From Streptomyces sp. MspMP-M5 (GTDB taxonomy: Bacteria; Actinomycetota; Actinomycetes; Streptomycetales; Streptomycetaceae): a stretch of 64,000 nucleotides of DNA. Numbering within the stretch: the stretch's first letter is position 1; the number at the start of each line of letters is the position of its first letter. Of this stretch, positions 29,527 to 37,621 are shown piece by piece. Below the pieces are notes generated by a model that worked only from the letters and a program-made list of their open reading frames with translations, ran no database searches and was not told where the DNA came from. The translations under genes were made by a program, and so were the position numbers. The stretch covers positions 124,001 through 188,000 of the forward strand of contig NZ_KB891854.1 of the NCBI RefSeq assembly GCF_000373585.1, given 5' to 3'.

Positions 29527-29898
29527 TCAGCCCAGGAACGGGCAGGTCGTCAGACCCGCCACCGCCACACTCACGACGGCCGCCCCTACATGGTTCAGCC
29601 GTGCCAGCACCGACTGCGCCGCCGTCGAGACGACCTCCACGCACGCATGGGCGCCGAGCGCCGCCCCGCACACCGCGTCACCGTAGACGTAGGCGAACGG
29701 CGCCGCCCGGCCCGAAGTGCGCCGCATCGCGGACGTGCACAAGAACTCCGGGTACAAGAAGCCCGCCGCGACCACGTCCACCACATGACCGCCCGCACGG
29801 GCCAGGTGCAGCACCGCCAACGGCGCCGTCCACCGCAGCAGCACGTAGCACAGCGCGGTCACGATGACGAACCCGATCAGCCATCGCCAGTCGGTCAC
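29527..29898 (-). CDS. Small membrane protein in the cyclase operon, unknown function
   Basis: 123 residues, not recognised. An N-terminal membrane segment, WLIGFVIVTALCYVLL, is followed by an amphipathic Ala/Val-rich region and a C-terminal hydrophobic helix, VGAAVVSVAVAGL. It has four cysteines. Its GTG start overlaps the upstream SPFH-like gene stop (GTGA), so it is made together with that protein. It may be a membrane partner of the SPFH-like or PycTM-like protein; this is inference from position. Confidence 0.6.
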   Translation of the reverse strand: MTDWRWLIGFVIVTALCYVLLRWTAPLAVLHLARAGGHVVDVVAAGFLYPEFLCTSAMRRTSGRAAPFAYVYGDAVCGAALGAHACVEVVSTAAQSVLARLNHVGAAVVSVAVAGLTTCPFLG

Positions 29899-30920
29899 TC
29901 CAACTCCCGCTTCCCGGCGTCGTCCACGTCGCCGAACGCCTCCGGCTTCTCACGACCGATGGCATGCCTCCGCAGCTTTCCCTGCGCGGCACTGCCGAGC
30001 TGCGACTCGAGCATCTCCACCGCCTTGTGCAGCAACTGCTCCTGTACATGGTCCTCGGGCGGACTGGACGCCAGGACCTCCTTGATCAGCTGAAGCTGGT
30101 TGCGGTTCGCCTCCCGGCTGTCGTCACGGATCCCGGCCAGCACCAGCGGCAGATCCGCTTCGTTGGCGGCCAGCTGCATCGCCCACCGGTGGACGTCGCC
30201 CTGCTCCAGCATGTCCCGGAACGCCTGGCTCTTCTCCTCGATCAACTGGTGATGACCGCGCGCCCGCTGCAGCTCCAACTCGTGCTGACTGCGCGTGGTG
30301 TCCTTGGCGTAGTCGATCCGGCGCAGCGCGACGAAGTGCTCACGCGCCGCCTCGTCCAGACTGAGCCGCACCGTGCACACGATGCGCAGCCCCTCGTCCG
30401 CACCGAACTCCGCCTCGGACAGGGCCCGGCGCACGGCGTCCTCCGCCTGCGCGCTCTGCTCGATCGGGAACTGCCGCGTCACCGACCGCAACAACTGCTG
30501 CAACTGCGGATCCAGCAGCGCCCGCACATCGCGCAGCTGCCGCTCCACCACCCGCTCCGGGAGGGTCACCTCCCACCGCACGTCCGTCTCCGCCAGGAAG
30601 AAGAACGCATCCCCCTGCGCCGGCACCCGGTGCTCCAGCGTCATGTGCTGAATCCCGGCCTGCACCTCATAGAGCACCCGCAGGTTGCGGTTGACCAACT
30701 CACCCCGGGTCGGCTGGCGCTGCGGCGGATATACCACACAACAGCCGTCCGCGGCGAGGAACACCATCGACCGGTCCGCCGCCACCGGCGGCCGGCGCCT
30801 GATGAACTCGAAACGCTGCAGGGGACGTTCGGCGCGCACCGGATCGTTCACGACCCAGTTCCCCCCGTCCCGCACGACGGGGACCGGATCGTCCCACCCC
30901 GCCCGCATACCGTCGCTCAC
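29895..30920 (-). CDS. SPFH/band-7-like protein in the cyclase operon
   Basis: 341 residues. The middle part (GDAFFFLAETDVRWEVTLPERVVERQ, then ALLDPQLQQLLRSVTRQFPIE and GLRIVCTVRLSLDEAAREHF) follows the strand-helix pattern of SPFH/prohibitin-type domains. A long charged coiled-coil-like region (HELELQRARGHHQLIEEKSQ) follows, as in proteins that build membrane-linked rings. There is no obvious N-terminal membrane anchor. GTG 30920 overlaps the stop of the upstream gene (GTGA). The SPFH call is by pattern only. It may scaffold the membrane effectors encoded just downstream. Confidence 0.55.
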   Translation of the reverse strand: MSDGMRAGWDDPVPVVRDGGNWVVNDPVRAERPLQRFEFIRRRPPVAADRSMVFLAADGCCVVYPPQRQPTRGELVNRNLRVLYEVQAGIQHMTLEHRVPAQGDAFFFLAETDVRWEVTLPERVVERQLRDVRALLDPQLQQLLRSVTRQFPIEQSAQAEDAVRRALSEAEFGADEGLRIVCTVRLSLDEAAREHFVALRRIDYAKDTTRSQHELELQRARGHHQLIEEKSQAFRDMLEQGDVHRWAMQLAANEADLPLVLAGIRDDSREANRNQLQLIKEVLASSPPEDHVQEQLLHKAVEMLESQLGSAAQGKLRRHAIGREKPEAFGDVDDAGKRELE

Positions 30921-33052
30921 CACTTCTGACTCTCCTTCACACAAGAGGGAACAAGGGACTTCGACGCGGTCGCGGCGCCGTCCAGCACCGCACGCAACCG
31001 CTGGGCCACCGGCAGGATCCGGCCCTCCTCGTCGACCGTTTTGCGCAGCAGGTGGTCCAGCCGCCCACGCTCCATGTCCGTGCCGGCCAGCGCCGGCAGC
31101 AGATCCGCCAGGGCACGCTCCTCCGACGGCGACGTCTGCGCGGCCCGCACCCACCAGCCCAGAACCCGCAGCGCAGCCCGCTGCGTCTCCCGATGGCCCA
31201 GAGCACGACGCCACAACGCCACCAGCGCCCGCCGCAGCCGCGGGTCCTCCGACGGCGCCGCCAGCCACGAGGACAGTGCCAGACCACCCGCCGAGACCTC
31301 GTCGACATGCGAGATCGCCCGCAGGAACGCGGTCAGCGCGAGATCCTTGCGGCTGCTGGCGGACAGCCACTCCGCCAGCTCCACCAGCACCGCCGCCGAC
31401 GCGCCGCCCACCAGAAGCGTCTCCAGCGTCTGCACCACGGCGCGAGCCAGCGCCGTGTCGGGGTCGATCCCACGGTCGACGACCGCACCCAGGTCCCGCA
31501 TCGCCGCCCCCGGAGCCCGATTGCCCAACACCGCGTGCGCCCGGATCGCGGTCCACCGCCGCCGCTCACCACCCGACCGGCACCACTCCCGCAGCAACCG
31601 GTGGACAGCGGTGCCCGCCCCGCCCTCGACGGCCGCCACCAGCGCCCACGCCGCCAACTGGCGATCGGCGAGCCTCTCCGCCCCCGACCAAGGCACCAGA
31701 AAACGGTCGTAAACCTCCGCGAAGTCACTGCAGGCCAGCGTTCCCACCGCTACAGCCGCCCGCACCCGCACCTCACCACGGACACTCCGCCCCAGCTCCT
31801 GCAACCACGCGACCAGCGAACGCCGCACCACCGGATGCTCCGCCCACACGTGCGCCAACACCGCCGACCACATCTCGGTGTCCTGGAACGCCAGCCCCGG
31901 CGGCTTCGGCGCACCCCACCGGTCAACCTCCGACGACACCGGCTCGTACGCCCGAGCCGCCTTCATCCGCGCGGCCCGGGAGACCCCGAACACCTCCACC
32001 ACGGGCGACGCGTCCGGAGCCTCGACCTGACGCAGCATCCGATACAGGGCATCACCGGACTCCGAGATCAACGGATACCCGAAACCGTCGAACACGGACA
32101 GGGACAACAGAAACGCCTGCTCGCGCAGCTGCCCCCCGCCCGGCGAGAACCACTGCTCCAACGTCGAACGCCGCGCCGCCCGGCCGTAGTGCGCCAACTG
32201 CTCCGCATCCACCTCCTGCCGGCCGTACAGGGCGAGCAATCGGGCGAATCCCGCGGCCTCCCGCGGAGTCGGCCGCCCACTCAGGAACGACCGCACCTCC
32301 TGGAGCGCCAGCAACTCCGCCCCGGCGACCGCCGTACCCGACGGCTGCGCCAGGTGCGCCCTGACCACGTCCTCCGCCCGCGGCGCCTCCCACTCCACCG
32401 GATCCGCCCCGTCCACAACCGTGCCCGCGTCCACCGTGATCACCAGGTAGCCCTCACCCAGCTCACGCAACTGGTCACCGGCGGCATGCAGATGGACATC
32501 GCGCAACTCGCCCCTGACATTCAACGGATCGCACTGGAGATGCCCATGGCCCGCACGCAGCAGACCCCGCAACGTGACCGGATCCGCCGCCGGATCGACG
32601 CACACCACGGGACGCCGCTCCCCGCACACCTGGTGCAGCAGGCGCAGCCCCGCCATACGGCGGCCCGAATCGGGCACACCACGGAGCACCAGAACCCGAT
32701 CCCGCTCCAACCGCCGCAGCGCCTCGTCGTACCGGCGCGACGCGGCGAAGACGCGGGCGAGCGACCGGCGCTCCCGGAACGGAACCGGCCCGACCACATG
32801 CTGGGCCGCCACCGCACCGTGGAAATGCAGTCCCACGTTCTTGTCGCCGCCGACCATGTCGCCCGACACCGCGGCGTCCCGCATCACGTTCACACTGCGC
32901 GCCCACAGGTGCGGCGCCTGCGAATAGAGCTGCCGCACGGCCTCGAGCGCGTCCGGAAGCTCCTCGTCCGGGGCCGCGCCGTCCGCTCCCGCTCCCGCTT
33001 CCGGCCCGCCGCCCGCCTTCTCGTCGACCGGCTGCTCCGCCACCCCACTCAC
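30917..33052 (-). CDS. Degenerate P-loop and helical-repeat protein in the cyclase operon
   Basis: 711 residues, not a named family. Order: acidic N-terminus; DMVGGDKNV at residues 65-73 followed by GLHFHG; a helix; a P-loop-like GVPDSGRR (125-132) where the usual Lys is Arg; a strand YLVITVDAG that could be Walker B; then about 400 residues of alpha-helical, HEAT-like repeats (RVRAAVAVGTLA, ALRVLGWWVRAA and others). It looks like a STAND- or ATPase-derived sensor or scaffold that may have lost hydrolysis. The GTG overlaps the cyclase-like gene stop (GTGA). The shared DMVxGDKNV peptide links it to that protein. Confidence 0.6.
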   Translation of the reverse strand: MSGVAEQPVDEKAGGGPEAGAGADGAAPDEELPDALEAVRQLYSQAPHLWARSVNVMRDAAVSGDMVGGDKNVGLHFHGAVAAQHVVGPVPFRERRSLARVFAASRRYDEALRRLERDRVLVLRGVPDSGRRMAGLRLLHQVCGERRPVVCVDPAADPVTLRGLLRAGHGHLQCDPLNVRGELRDVHLHAAGDQLRELGEGYLVITVDAGTVVDGADPVEWEAPRAEDVVRAHLAQPSGTAVAGAELLALQEVRSFLSGRPTPREAAGFARLLALYGRQEVDAEQLAHYGRAARRSTLEQWFSPGGGQLREQAFLLSLSVFDGFGYPLISESGDALYRMLRQVEAPDASPVVEVFGVSRAARMKAARAYEPVSSEVDRWGAPKPPGLAFQDTEMWSAVLAHVWAEHPVVRRSLVAWLQELGRSVRGEVRVRAAVAVGTLACSDFAEVYDRFLVPWSGAERLADRQLAAWALVAAVEGGAGTAVHRLLREWCRSGGERRRWTAIRAHAVLGNRAPGAAMRDLGAVVDRGIDPDTALARAVVQTLETLLVGGASAAVLVELAEWLSASSRKDLALTAFLRAISHVDEVSAGGLALSSWLAAPSEDPRLRRALVALWRRALGHRETQRAALRVLGWWVRAAQTSPSEERALADLLPALAGTDMERGRLDHLLRKTVDEEGRILPVAQRLRAVLDGAATASKSLVPSCVKESQKW

Positions 33053-33840
33053 CCGCGGTCCCGGTACGTGACGTTCTTGTCCCCGGCGACCATGTCCTGC
33101 ACCGACTGCGGCCCCGCACCGAAGAAGAAATTGCCCGACCCGATGTGCCCGATCCCCGGCACCGCGGTCGAACCCGGCCCCGCCTCCGCGGCCCGCCCCG
33201 GCGGCTCCGCCTCCGCCTCCGCGGCCGTGCCCCGCCCCGCATCGCCCCGACCGGAAGCCGCCTGCACATGGACCCGGCCGCCGTCGTACAGCCAACCGGT
33301 GAGCGCCCCCTCCTTGCTGTCGGCCACGAACGGATGGAAGTGCTCCGGATCGATCCCCGGATGGCCGTACTCCACCACCGAACGATGGATCAGCTCCGAC
33401 ACCGCCAGCACACTCGGCTGCGAAGAACTCCGCAACGCCCCCCGGAGCTCCGCGGTGTCGAGCAGCCGGAACGCCTCCACCACCTCCTTGCCCAGCGTCC
33501 CCTGCGCATCCTGCGCCACCTCCCCGGCATGCAGCACGACCCGCAGGCGCACCTGCGTACCCGCACTCGCCAACCGGTTCGCATGGAGCAACTGCGTCGG
33601 CGTCTCCGTCAGCGCCGCCCGCAGCAACTGCGGCTTCGGAACGGCACCACCGACGATCACAAGGACGGCATCACCACGGTCCTCCGTGCGGTACTCCGTC
33701 GGCTCCACCTGCGCCGCCCGCAAGGTGTCGTGCACCACCGAATAGAGCATCCGGCGGATCATCGCCTGCTCCGCTCCCGACCGACGGCCGAAGCCCTCGA
33801 CATCGAACAGCACAAGGGACTTGTGCACCGGTTCAGTCAT
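33049..33840 (-). CDS. Class III nucleotidyl-cyclase-like protein (Pycsar cyclase candidate)
   Basis: 263 residues. The catalytic-domain pattern is visible: LVLFDVEGF with Asp13, and EDRGDAVLVIV with Asp57, at the positions of the two metal-binding Asp residues; later RLRVVLHAGEV and GKEVVEAFRLLD match the segment that in cyclases reads GxxVNxAxRL, but the Asn is Val here while the Arg is kept. A Gly/Ala/Pro-rich linker leads to a C-terminal tail with DMVAGDKNV (249-257). It may make a cyclic nucleotide signal or may be a divergent homologue; the missing Asn leaves this open. First gene of the operon; ATG 33840 follows GGGGGAA. Confidence 0.65.
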   Translation of the reverse strand: MTEPVHKSLVLFDVEGFGRRSGAEQAMIRRMLYSVVHDTLRAAQVEPTEYRTEDRGDAVLVIVGGAVPKPQLLRAALTETPTQLLHANRLASAGTQVRLRVVLHAGEVAQDAQGTLGKEVVEAFRLLDTAELRGALRSSSQPSVLAVSELIHRSVVEYGHPGIDPEHFHPFVADSKEGALTGWLYDGGRVHVQAASGRGDAGRGTAAEAEAEPPGRAAEAGPGSTAVPGIGHIGSGNFFFGAGPQSVQDMVAGDKNVTYRDRG

Positions 33841-33941
33841 CGTGTTCCCCCAACAAACGGGTCCTCATATGCGTCGCCGACCAGCTTTCCGCCGCGACGC
33901 CGGGACCAACAGGAACACCGACACACACCCAATGTGACCGA

Positions 33942-34673
33942 TTACCCAGAACCGATCGCCTCGCCCAGCTCCTTCGGCCGCACCAGACACAACGTCTTCC
34001 GCCCCGTGATCAGGATCCCCCGCTTCCGCGGTTCCGCCAGCAGACGCGTGACCGCCTCCCGCGAGGCCCCCACCGAACCCGCCAACTCCTGCTGCGTCAA
34101 AGGCACACGGATGACAATGCCCTCATCCGTCCGCTCCCCGTGATAGCGCGCCAACTCCAACAGGAGATCGGCCAACCGCTCTCCCACCGTGTGCGCCGCG
34201 TACTGCAGGCGCCGGCGATCCGCCGCCCGCAGCCGACCCCCCACCAACAGCAGCAACTGACGCGAAGCACGCGGTGCACCATCCAGGAACGCCAGGAACT
34301 CCTCGGCTCGGACCGCCACTGCCGACACCCGCTCCAAAGTCGACACGGTGGCCGACCGCGGTCCGCCCTCCAAAGCCGACATCTCGCCGACGATGTCACC
34401 GGGCCCCCGTAACCCCAACAGCGCCTCATAGCCCGAGCGGGCGCCCGCACTGACCTTCAACCAGCCCTGGGTGATCACCAGGACGTGCGACGACGGCTCG
34501 CCCTGACGGATCACCTCCGTCCGCGCCGGATACCTCATCGGCACCCCGAGGCCCATCAACTTCGCGCGATCGGCCTCATCGAGCCGCGCGAGATACGGCA
34601 CCCCGTCGGCCAACCACCCCCTGCCGCCCTGTGCCATGCCTGACACACCGCCACCCGGTTCCTGTCGCGTCAT
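33942..34673 (-). CDS. Crp/Fnr-family transcriptional regulator
   Basis: 243 residues. Cyclic-nucleotide-binding fold with VLVITQGWLKVSAG and GPGDIVGEMSALEGGPRSATVSTLE (phosphate-binding-cassette region), a long dimer helix, then a winged HTH LTQQELAGSVGASREAVTRLLAEPRKRGIL. The cassette has the Gly-Glu of cNMP binders plus PRSATV, close to the E. coli RSA(T/W)V signature, so ligand binding is plausible. It is encoded just upstream of the cyclase operon on the same strand and could read the cyclase product. ATG 34673 is chosen; starts at 34703 or further upstream are possible. Confidence 0.85.
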   Translation of the reverse strand: MTRQEPGGGVSGMAQGGRGWLADGVPYLARLDEADRAKLMGLGVPMRYPARTEVIRQGEPSSHVLVITQGWLKVSAGARSGYEALLGLRGPGDIVGEMSALEGGPRSATVSTLERVSAVAVRAEEFLAFLDGAPRASRQLLLLVGGRLRAADRRRLQYAAHTVGERLADLLLELARYHGERTDEGIVIRVPLTQQELAGSVGASREAVTRLLAEPRKRGILITGRKTLCLVRPKELGEAIGSG

Positions 34674-34787
34674 TGCCACCCCACGCTCTGTCCAGAACGC
34701 CATTGTCGCGTTCCGAACCGCCGTCGGGAGGACGAACAACATGATCCGCACAGGCGCCCGCACGCCGGCCGTGCGGGCGCCGCCGCC

Positions 34788-36596
34788 TCAGAACACCGGC
34801 ACCCCGGCCCGCGTCAGCCGCCACCCCGCCGAAGCGAACACCGCCGGATCGATGACCTTCTTCGCCTTCACCCACGCGATGATCGTGTTACGGATCTCCT
34901 CCGAACTCGACCACACCGACGCCGCCTTCGCCACATGCGGGAAACCACCACCGCCGTTCGCCCGGTAGTTGTTCACCGCCAGCACGAACTGCGCCTTGTC
35001 ATCCAACGGCTTGCCCTGATACCGCAGGTTCGTGATCCGCGAACCCGCCGACTTCGCGATGTCGATGTCATACGTGAGCCCGCCGACCACGTCATAGTTG
35101 AAGTCAGGCGTGTTGTCCGCGTTCGTCAGCTTCGCCGGATCCACCGGCACACCCGGCGCCGTCTGCACGAAATACCGCGCCGAGAACTCCAGATAATCCC
35201 GCAGCTGCGCACCTGTCATCAGCCGCGCATCCAGCGTGTTCTCGTACACATACAGCCCCGCCACATCACGCAGCGACACCCGGCCCGCCGGAATCGCCGC
35301 CGACCGCGAGAAACACGCCGCCTGCGACAGCACCGGAAGCGCCGCGTACTTCGTACCGGCCAGCGCCGACCTCACCGTGTCCACCTGCACGAAATTGATG
35401 AAGTCGATGATCGGCGTGTCCTTGTACGGAGCCTCGGCCGCCGACATCGCCGCCTTGCACGTCCCGACCACCTGGTTCACATACGCCACGACCGCCCGGT
35501 GCTCACGCCGCACCAGCCGCGCGATCTCCGGATCCTCCGCCGCCGTATTGGCGTTGCGCACCTCCGCCTTCACCGACACCACCTCCCAGCGACCCCGGCA
35601 CCACTCCACCTCGAAATCGAAGACACTCAGCCGCATCCCCCACATCAGCGGCTCGGACAGCACCACGCTCCGGCCGGTTTCCTTGTTCACCACCGTCCGG
35701 GACGCCACCTCCTTGTGCGTATGACCCACCAGAATCGCGTCGATACCCGGCACCTGCTCGGCCACCAGCGACGACGCATTCTCCGGATACGGCACCGCAT
35801 CCCCGTACGACGTCCCACCGTCCAGACCCGAATGATCCGTACAGACCACCACATCACAGCCGAGCGAGCGCAGCTTCGGCACATACACCTTCGCCTGCTC
35901 CACCAGCCCCGGGAACGTCAACTTCCCCTGCACATGGGCCTTGTCCCACACCGCGATACCAGGATTCGTCAGCCCCAGAACGCCCACCCGGATATCCCGG
36001 TGACCCGGCACCTTGATCCGCTTCACCACATACGGCGGAAACGCCGGCTTCAACGTCCGCGCATCCAGCGCGTTCGCCGCCAGCAACGGGAAATCACACT
36101 GCTCCTGGAACTTCCGCAGCACCGGAATCCCGTAATTGAACTCGTGATTGCCGAGCGCCGCCGCGTCGTACCCCATCCTGTTCATCGCCAGCGCCATCGG
36201 ATGCTTCGGCCCGTGCGGCGCGGTGATCGGATCGACCCGCGCGTAGTAATACGACAGCTGAGTGCCCTGAATGATGTCACCCGCGTCGATCAGCAACGTA
36301 CGATGCCGCCCCGCCTCCCTGCGGGCCGCCGCCACCAACGTCGAGATCTTCGCCAACCCGACATCATTGTGCGCCGCGTCGTCATACTCCTTGTCGGTGA
36401 AATAGTCCCAGTTCAACACGTGCCCGTGCACATCCGTCGTGCCCAGCACCCGGAACGGGACCCGCCTGCCCCGCCCGCGCCCCGGCCGCAGCTCCGGCTC
36501 CCGCGCCTCCGCGCCCTGCGGCAGCGCCCCCGTGAGCGCCACCCCCGCACCGGCCGCGGCCGAACGCCCCAGAAACTTCCGGCGGTTGAACGACAT
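34788..36596 (-). CDS. Tat-exported 5'-nucleotidase / 2',3'-cyclic phosphodiesterase-like enzyme
   Basis: 602 residues. Tat signal NRRKFLGRS with hydrophobic stretch and an AEA cleavage site near residue 31. Metallophosphoesterase motifs: TTDVHGH, DAGDIIQG, GNHEFNYG and GHTHKE. The C-terminal 5'-nucleotidase domain contains NNYRANGGGGFP. This layout is that of UshA/CpdB-type enzymes, which release phosphate from nucleotides or 2',3'-cyclic nucleotides outside the cytoplasm. It likely serves phosphate scavenging; a PHO-box-like repeat lies about 120 nt upstream. Its place beside the Crp and cyclase genes is notable but export argues against direct action on a cytosolic signal. Confidence 0.9.
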   Translation of the reverse strand: MSFNRRKFLGRSAAAGAGVALTGALPQGAEAREPELRPGRGRGRRVPFRVLGTTDVHGHVLNWDYFTDKEYDDAAHNDVGLAKISTLVAAARREAGRHRTLLIDAGDIIQGTQLSYYYARVDPITAPHGPKHPMALAMNRMGYDAAALGNHEFNYGIPVLRKFQEQCDFPLLAANALDARTLKPAFPPYVVKRIKVPGHRDIRVGVLGLTNPGIAVWDKAHVQGKLTFPGLVEQAKVYVPKLRSLGCDVVVCTDHSGLDGGTSYGDAVPYPENASSLVAEQVPGIDAILVGHTHKEVASRTVVNKETGRSVVLSEPLMWGMRLSVFDFEVEWCRGRWEVVSVKAEVRNANTAAEDPEIARLVRREHRAVVAYVNQVVGTCKAAMSAAEAPYKDTPIIDFINFVQVDTVRSALAGTKYAALPVLSQAACFSRSAAIPAGRVSLRDVAGLYVYENTLDARLMTGAQLRDYLEFSARYFVQTAPGVPVDPAKLTNADNTPDFNYDVVGGLTYDIDIAKSAGSRITNLRYQGKPLDDKAQFVLAVNNYRANGGGGFPHVAKAASVWSSSEEIRNTIIAWVKAKKVIDPAVFASAGWRLTRAGVPVF

Positions 36597-36715
36597 AGCA
36601 AATCCCCCAAGAGGTCAAAAACGGTCCGCATGCGCCCGGTGGTACACCACCTCGGAACAACGCGCGTAGATTGTGGCCCCGACCACCCCCCTCGCAACAG
36701 CCCCACAACATTGCG

Positions 36716-36737
36716 AACAGGTGACTCCCCGGTGACC
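36716..36737 (-). promoter_or_regulatory. PHO-box-like direct repeat
   Basis: On the minus strand, two adjacent 11-nt units, GGTCACCGGGG and AGTCACCTGTT, resemble PhoP direct-repeat units (core GTTCACC; 6/7 and 5/7 matches). It lies in the 181-nt gap between the nucleotidase gene and the SIMPL gene and could act on either. Confidence 0.4.
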
Positions 36738-36777
36738 AGTTGACCGAAAGACCGACACCGACTGGCAAGCTGACACC

Positions 36778-37476
36778 ATGACCGACCCCACCCTCCCCGC
36801 CCTCCCCTACGGCACCCCCGACGCCCCCCGCGTCGCCGTCCGCGGCGAAGCCCACCTCGAAGTCGACCCCGAAATCGCCCGCATCACCGTCACCGTCAGC
36901 ACCCGCGGAACCGACCGCACCACCGCCCTCACCGACCTCACCCGCCGCAACGAACACGCCCTCACCCTCATCAAGAGCTACGGCGACGCCGTCGAACAAC
37001 TGGAAACAGGCAGCTTCACCCTCACCCCCCAACTCACCGACAAAGGCCGCCACGAACGCATCCGCGCCTACCACGGCCGCGTCACCCTCACCGCCACCCT
37101 CAACGACTTCACCGCCCTCGGCGAACTCACCACCCGCCTCGCCGACCTCGAACTCACCCGCGTCGACGGCCCCTGGTGGGCCCTCCGCCCCGACTCGCCC
37201 GCCCACCGCAGCGCCCGCACCCAGGCCGTCCACGAAGCCGTCCAACGCGCCCGCGAATACGCCGAAGCCCTCGGCGCCACCCTCGACGCCGTCCTCGAAA
37301 TCGCCGACATCGGTGCCGAAGGACAGGCCCAGCAGCAGGGCTACGGCTTCGCCGCCCCCGCCGGCGCCCGCAGCGCCGCCCTCGAAACCGCCCCCGCCCT
37401 CGACCTCGAACCCCGCCGCCAGACCGTCCACGCCAGCGTCAACGCCCGCTTCACCATGACCCGTCCCGCACTGTGA
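36778..37476 (+). CDS. SIMPL (DUF541) domain protein
   Basis: 232 residues. The opening [30 protein letters not shown], the TALTDLTRRNEHALTLIKSYG helix and the late YAEALGATLDAVLEIAD match the SIMPL family, whose members fold into a two-layer domain and are of poorly known function in bacteria. There is no signal peptide, so it is cytoplasmic here. The ATG has no ribosome site; TGGCAAGCTG precedes it, as at pepN. A strong hairpin follows the stop. Confidence 0.88.
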   Translation: MTDPTLPALPYGTPDAPRVAVRGEAHLEVDPEIARITVTVSTRGTDRTTALTDLTRRNEHALTLIKSYGDAVEQLETGSFTLTPQLTDKGRHERIRAYHGRVTLTATLNDFTALGELTTRLADLELTRVDGPWWALRPDSPAHRSARTQAVHEAVQRAREYAEALGATLDAVLEIADIGAEGQAQQQGYGFAAPAGARSAALETAPALDLEPRRQTVHASVNARFTMTRPAL

Positions 37477-37485
37477 GACCACCCC

Positions 37486-37525
37486 GCGCGAAGCCGTAAT
37501 TCCGCTCATCGGAGCGGCTTCGCGC
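37486..37525 (+). terminator. Terminator between the SIMPL gene and pyk
   Basis: Perfect 11-bp stem GCGCGAAGCCG (37486-37496) / CGGCTTCGCGC (37515-37525) with further pairing inside the loop. Confidence 0.75.
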
Positions 37526-37609
37526 CCATTCCAAAACTTGTCAACAGGCTTTCACCAAGCGGTCGTTGAGCGGTCACGTCGCCACACTTCCCTACCGCCC
37601 GGTAAGTCA

Positions 37610-37615
37610 TAGGGT
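37610..37615 (+). promoter_or_regulatory. Leaderless-type -10 element of pyk
   Basis: TAGGGT ends 6 nt before the pyk ATG, with no Shine-Dalgarno sequence between. This predicts a transcript starting at or next to the start codon. A -35 box is not clear. Confidence 0.45.
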
Positions 37616-37621
37616 CGAAGC

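Noticed and set aside
34674..34763. Longer N-terminus of the Crp/Fnr regulator
   Set aside because: The extra 30 residues do not resemble the family and begin close to the neighbouring gene; ATG 34673 gives a normal-length protein, though this is not certain.
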